Source: Desarmillaria ectypa (Eukaryota; Basidiomycota; Agaricomycetes; Agaricales; Physalacriaceae). From it: a stretch of 64,000 bases of DNA. A program made the translations under genes and the position numbers. The stretch covers positions 124,001-188,000 of the forward strand of contig JAUDYN010000004.1 in the NCBI GenBank assembly GCA_030407005.1. The letters are read 5' to 3'. Below the pieces are notes generated by a model. The model worked only from the letters and a program-made list of their open reading frames with translations. It ran no database searches and was not told where the DNA came from. Positions 62,033 through 64,000 of the stretch are shown here, piece by piece. Position 1 is the first letter of the stretch, and the number at the start of each line of letters is the position of its first letter.

Positions 62033-64000
62033 ATGCTTGTCTCTCGTCTCCTCGATGGCCCTGTCGGCAATGGCGCCGCTGTGGAGGCTGTAGGGCCAGT
62101 TGTGAAGACGCCCTATGACCCTAACGATGCCCTGGACGACATTCCAGGCATCGCTCACACCCTGGACCTTTTTCTCGCGTCGCAGATGGTGGAATCGGAA
62201 GAATACTGCTCAAATAGCGACCCCAACAGGTGCGTATGCCGCCATGTACTTCTCTACATGGTGCTGACGGTGCCCAGGGAGCGTATGTATTTCTGTATTG
62301 GGTACGGACTCATCCAATGCATCAAGGCAGTGATGTCCTACGACGACGACGACATCGTGGCAGCAATTGGGCACGCGAAACATGCTACAATAGTGGCTTC
62401 GAAATACCGTAAAGTGTCGTCGTTCACCTCGAAGCTCGCTGGCTACGTCGTTCCTTCCCTTCATACGACTGGCGTCAGCCTCGTTCAGAGCATGACCCCG
62501 GTCGAGCGCCACGCAGAACTCGTCTACGCAGAGAGTATCTTCGAAAAGTCCATGTTGGCGGTCATCTACTCTGGAGATTGGCTGGCATTTGTTAAAGAGG
62601 CGTGAGTGCCAGTCGATCGAAACTTCAAATTTGATGTTCATTCGTTCCAGAATTAATATGCGTACCTCACTTAACATTTACCAGTTGCTATACAAGTACA
62701 TCAAGACCATGGATGATGCCTCACCAAACGGTTACGACGACGCTATTGACGAGCACTTTCGCACTGGCGTCTATCTAGGTGCTGGGGTCAGCATGCTCGT
62801 CCTCAGTCTACTGCCATCCAGAATTATTGCCATTGTTGAAATTTTTGGATATCATGGAGACCGCCATGAGGCCCTTGCGATCCTTGGAAAAGCAGGCGGT
62901 TGGACTCCAGAATCAGACGAACCGACCATCCCTGCGTCCACGGAAGGCCTTCGTCGGCCCCTCTGCGATATGGCTCTCATTGTTTTCCACCTCGTCCTCT
63001 CCAGCTTCACTTTTGAAGGCGTTGACATTCATATGGCGGACAAGATCATTTGCTGGTACGCGAAACGATACCCAAACGGGGTTTTCTTCCTCTTTGGTTC
63101 CGGTAGGCTGGCGCTGGTGCATTCGCAGCCCCATGAAGCTATCAAATATTATACGCAGGCTATCGAGGTGCAGTCGCAATACCGTACACTGCATCACATA
63201 AGCTTCTGGGAGATGGCCATAGCCAATCTCGCGTTATGGGACATTAGAGCCAGTTTGGCCTGTTGGACGGACTTGGAAAGGGAGGCGACATGGTCCAAAA
63301 CTGTATACGCCTACGGGATGGCGGTGTGCCTTCTTGAGACCGGTGGAGACCCGAGACCACTCATGGAAAAAGTCCCAAAACTACGGCAGAAGATTGCAGG
63401 GAAGAGTATTCCACTAGAGAAGCTCGTTGCAAGGAAGGCACGCAAATTTCTCTCACAGGGTCGTCTTGCCCTTCCAGCGCTGGAGATGGCATATCAATTT
63501 CTTGCTATCGCGCGTGCGCCGAGGGAGATTGTCGTGACCAAGATGCTGGTCGAGGTCAAGGCTTGCCTGCAGAGCCTTCGAAGCAAAAACAAGAAAAGGA
63601 CGCCGGGATATTGGGATGATTTCTGTCTGGCAAAGTTTCTGGAGGGCGTTTGTCTGAGATATGTTGCGTACCCAGTTGGTCTTCCTTTTCATATCGACAT
63701 ATTTTGTGACTGACTTCCCCCTTGTGATAGGAACTTGATGCCATTCTTCCACCGAACGCTCCTTCGGTTGATGATATCACGGATATGTCCCAAGACGAAG
63801 CTGCCGCCGCTTCAATATCGGCCTTCGAAGCTGTTTTTGAGGCTGGACCGAATATTGAGCTGGACCATCATATCGTCTACCATGCTCGTACGTCCCTGTC
63901 TTTGCTAACTGGTAACCCTGACTGATTGTCGTCCAGATTATGAGCTCGGTCGCCTGTTGGCGTGTCAGGGTAAGGAAGAAGAAGCTCGGAGACACTTTAA
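62033..64000 (+). CDS. IML2/TTC39-family tetratricopeptide protein, truncated by the window edge
   Basis: Members of the Iml2/TTC39 (DUF3808) family; yeast Iml2 is needed for lipid-droplet-dependent clearance of inclusion bodies. From ATG 62033 (MLVSRLLDGPVGNG) the family order is clear: IPGIAHTLDLFLASQMVESE; after an intron RERMYFCIGYGLIQCIKAVM; MTPVERHAELVYAESIFEKS; YSGDWLAFVKEA then NMRTSLNIYQLLYKYI; FRTGVYLGAGVSMLVLSLLP; FEGVDIHMADKIICWYAKRY; the TPR-like PHEAIKYYTQAIEVQSQYR; ISFWEMAIANLALWD; KVPKLRQKIAGKSIPLEKLV. Later exons (ELDAILPPNAPSVDDITDMS; HYELGRLLACQGKEEEARRH) run to the end of the window. Four introns seen, all GT-AG; no break. Confidence 0.92.

Overview
This is genomic DNA of a filamentous basidiomycete, most likely an Agaricomycete. 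The genes are broken by many introns of about 45-60 nt with ordinary GT-AG ends. Several families typical of these fungi are present: a DUF6593 protein, F-box proteins with a zinc-ribbon-like segment, an AA9 polysaccharide monooxygenase, and a KDZ/Plavaka-type transposon relic. There are no bacterial operons, plasmid functions or CRISPR arrays. Because genes are spliced, exon joins were read by eye; starts and weak splice sites are the least certain parts.

Layout from left to right: a gene-poor repeat-bearing stretch (1-3.5 kb); a secreted tyrosinase-like gene with all six copper histidines but no visible ATG (3.6-5.07 kb); a decayed KDZ/Plavaka relic (6.4-7.45 kb); a large minus-strand proline-rich coiled-coil/zinc-finger protein with tandemly duplicated exons (8.6-11.5 kb); an unknown acidic-tailed protein (14.3-15.7 kb); tRNA-Glu(CTC) with an intron (16.2 kb); a complete ENA-type P-type Na+/K+ ATPase with a cluster of PacC-type motifs upstream (18.3-22.4 kb); an F-box gene (22.8-25.5 kb); a 5'-truncated LINE (25.8-27.1 kb); a cytochrome P450 whose I-helix is split over microexons (27.4-29.7 kb); an F-box relic (30.2 kb); an unknown minus-strand gene with an internal duplication (32-33 kb); a C2H2 plus Zn2Cys6 transcription factor (37.1-39.6 kb); an ER DnaJ/TPR co-chaperone (42.4-44.2 kb); an ING/PHD chromatin reader (44.4-45.7 kb); an NmrA-like pseudogene (45.9-46.9 kb); a 510-bp hAT-type MITE (47.5-48.0 kb); two paralogous small membrane proteins about 10 kb apart (48.6 and 58.0-58.8 kb); HAP5/NF-YC (49.7-50.5 kb); an AT-rich inverted-repeat element (50.7-50.9 kb); a DUF6593 gene (51.5-52.2 kb); an AA9 LPMO pseudogene (57.1-57.9 kb); a BEM46-like alpha/beta hydrolase (60.1-61.3 kb); and an IML2/TTC39-type gene running off the right edge (62.0-64.0 kb).

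The genes look independent rather than forming one pathway: conserved housekeeping genes (HAP5, ING, DnaJ, BEM46-like, IML2-like, ENA) are interspersed with fast-evolving accessory genes, dead enzymes and transposon debris. The most promising observations are the PacC-like motif cluster in front of the alkali-cation ATPase, the run of four microexons in the P450, the tandem exon duplication with a probable GC-AG intron, and the paired family of secreted-signal, Gly/Ser-rich single-pass membrane proteins.
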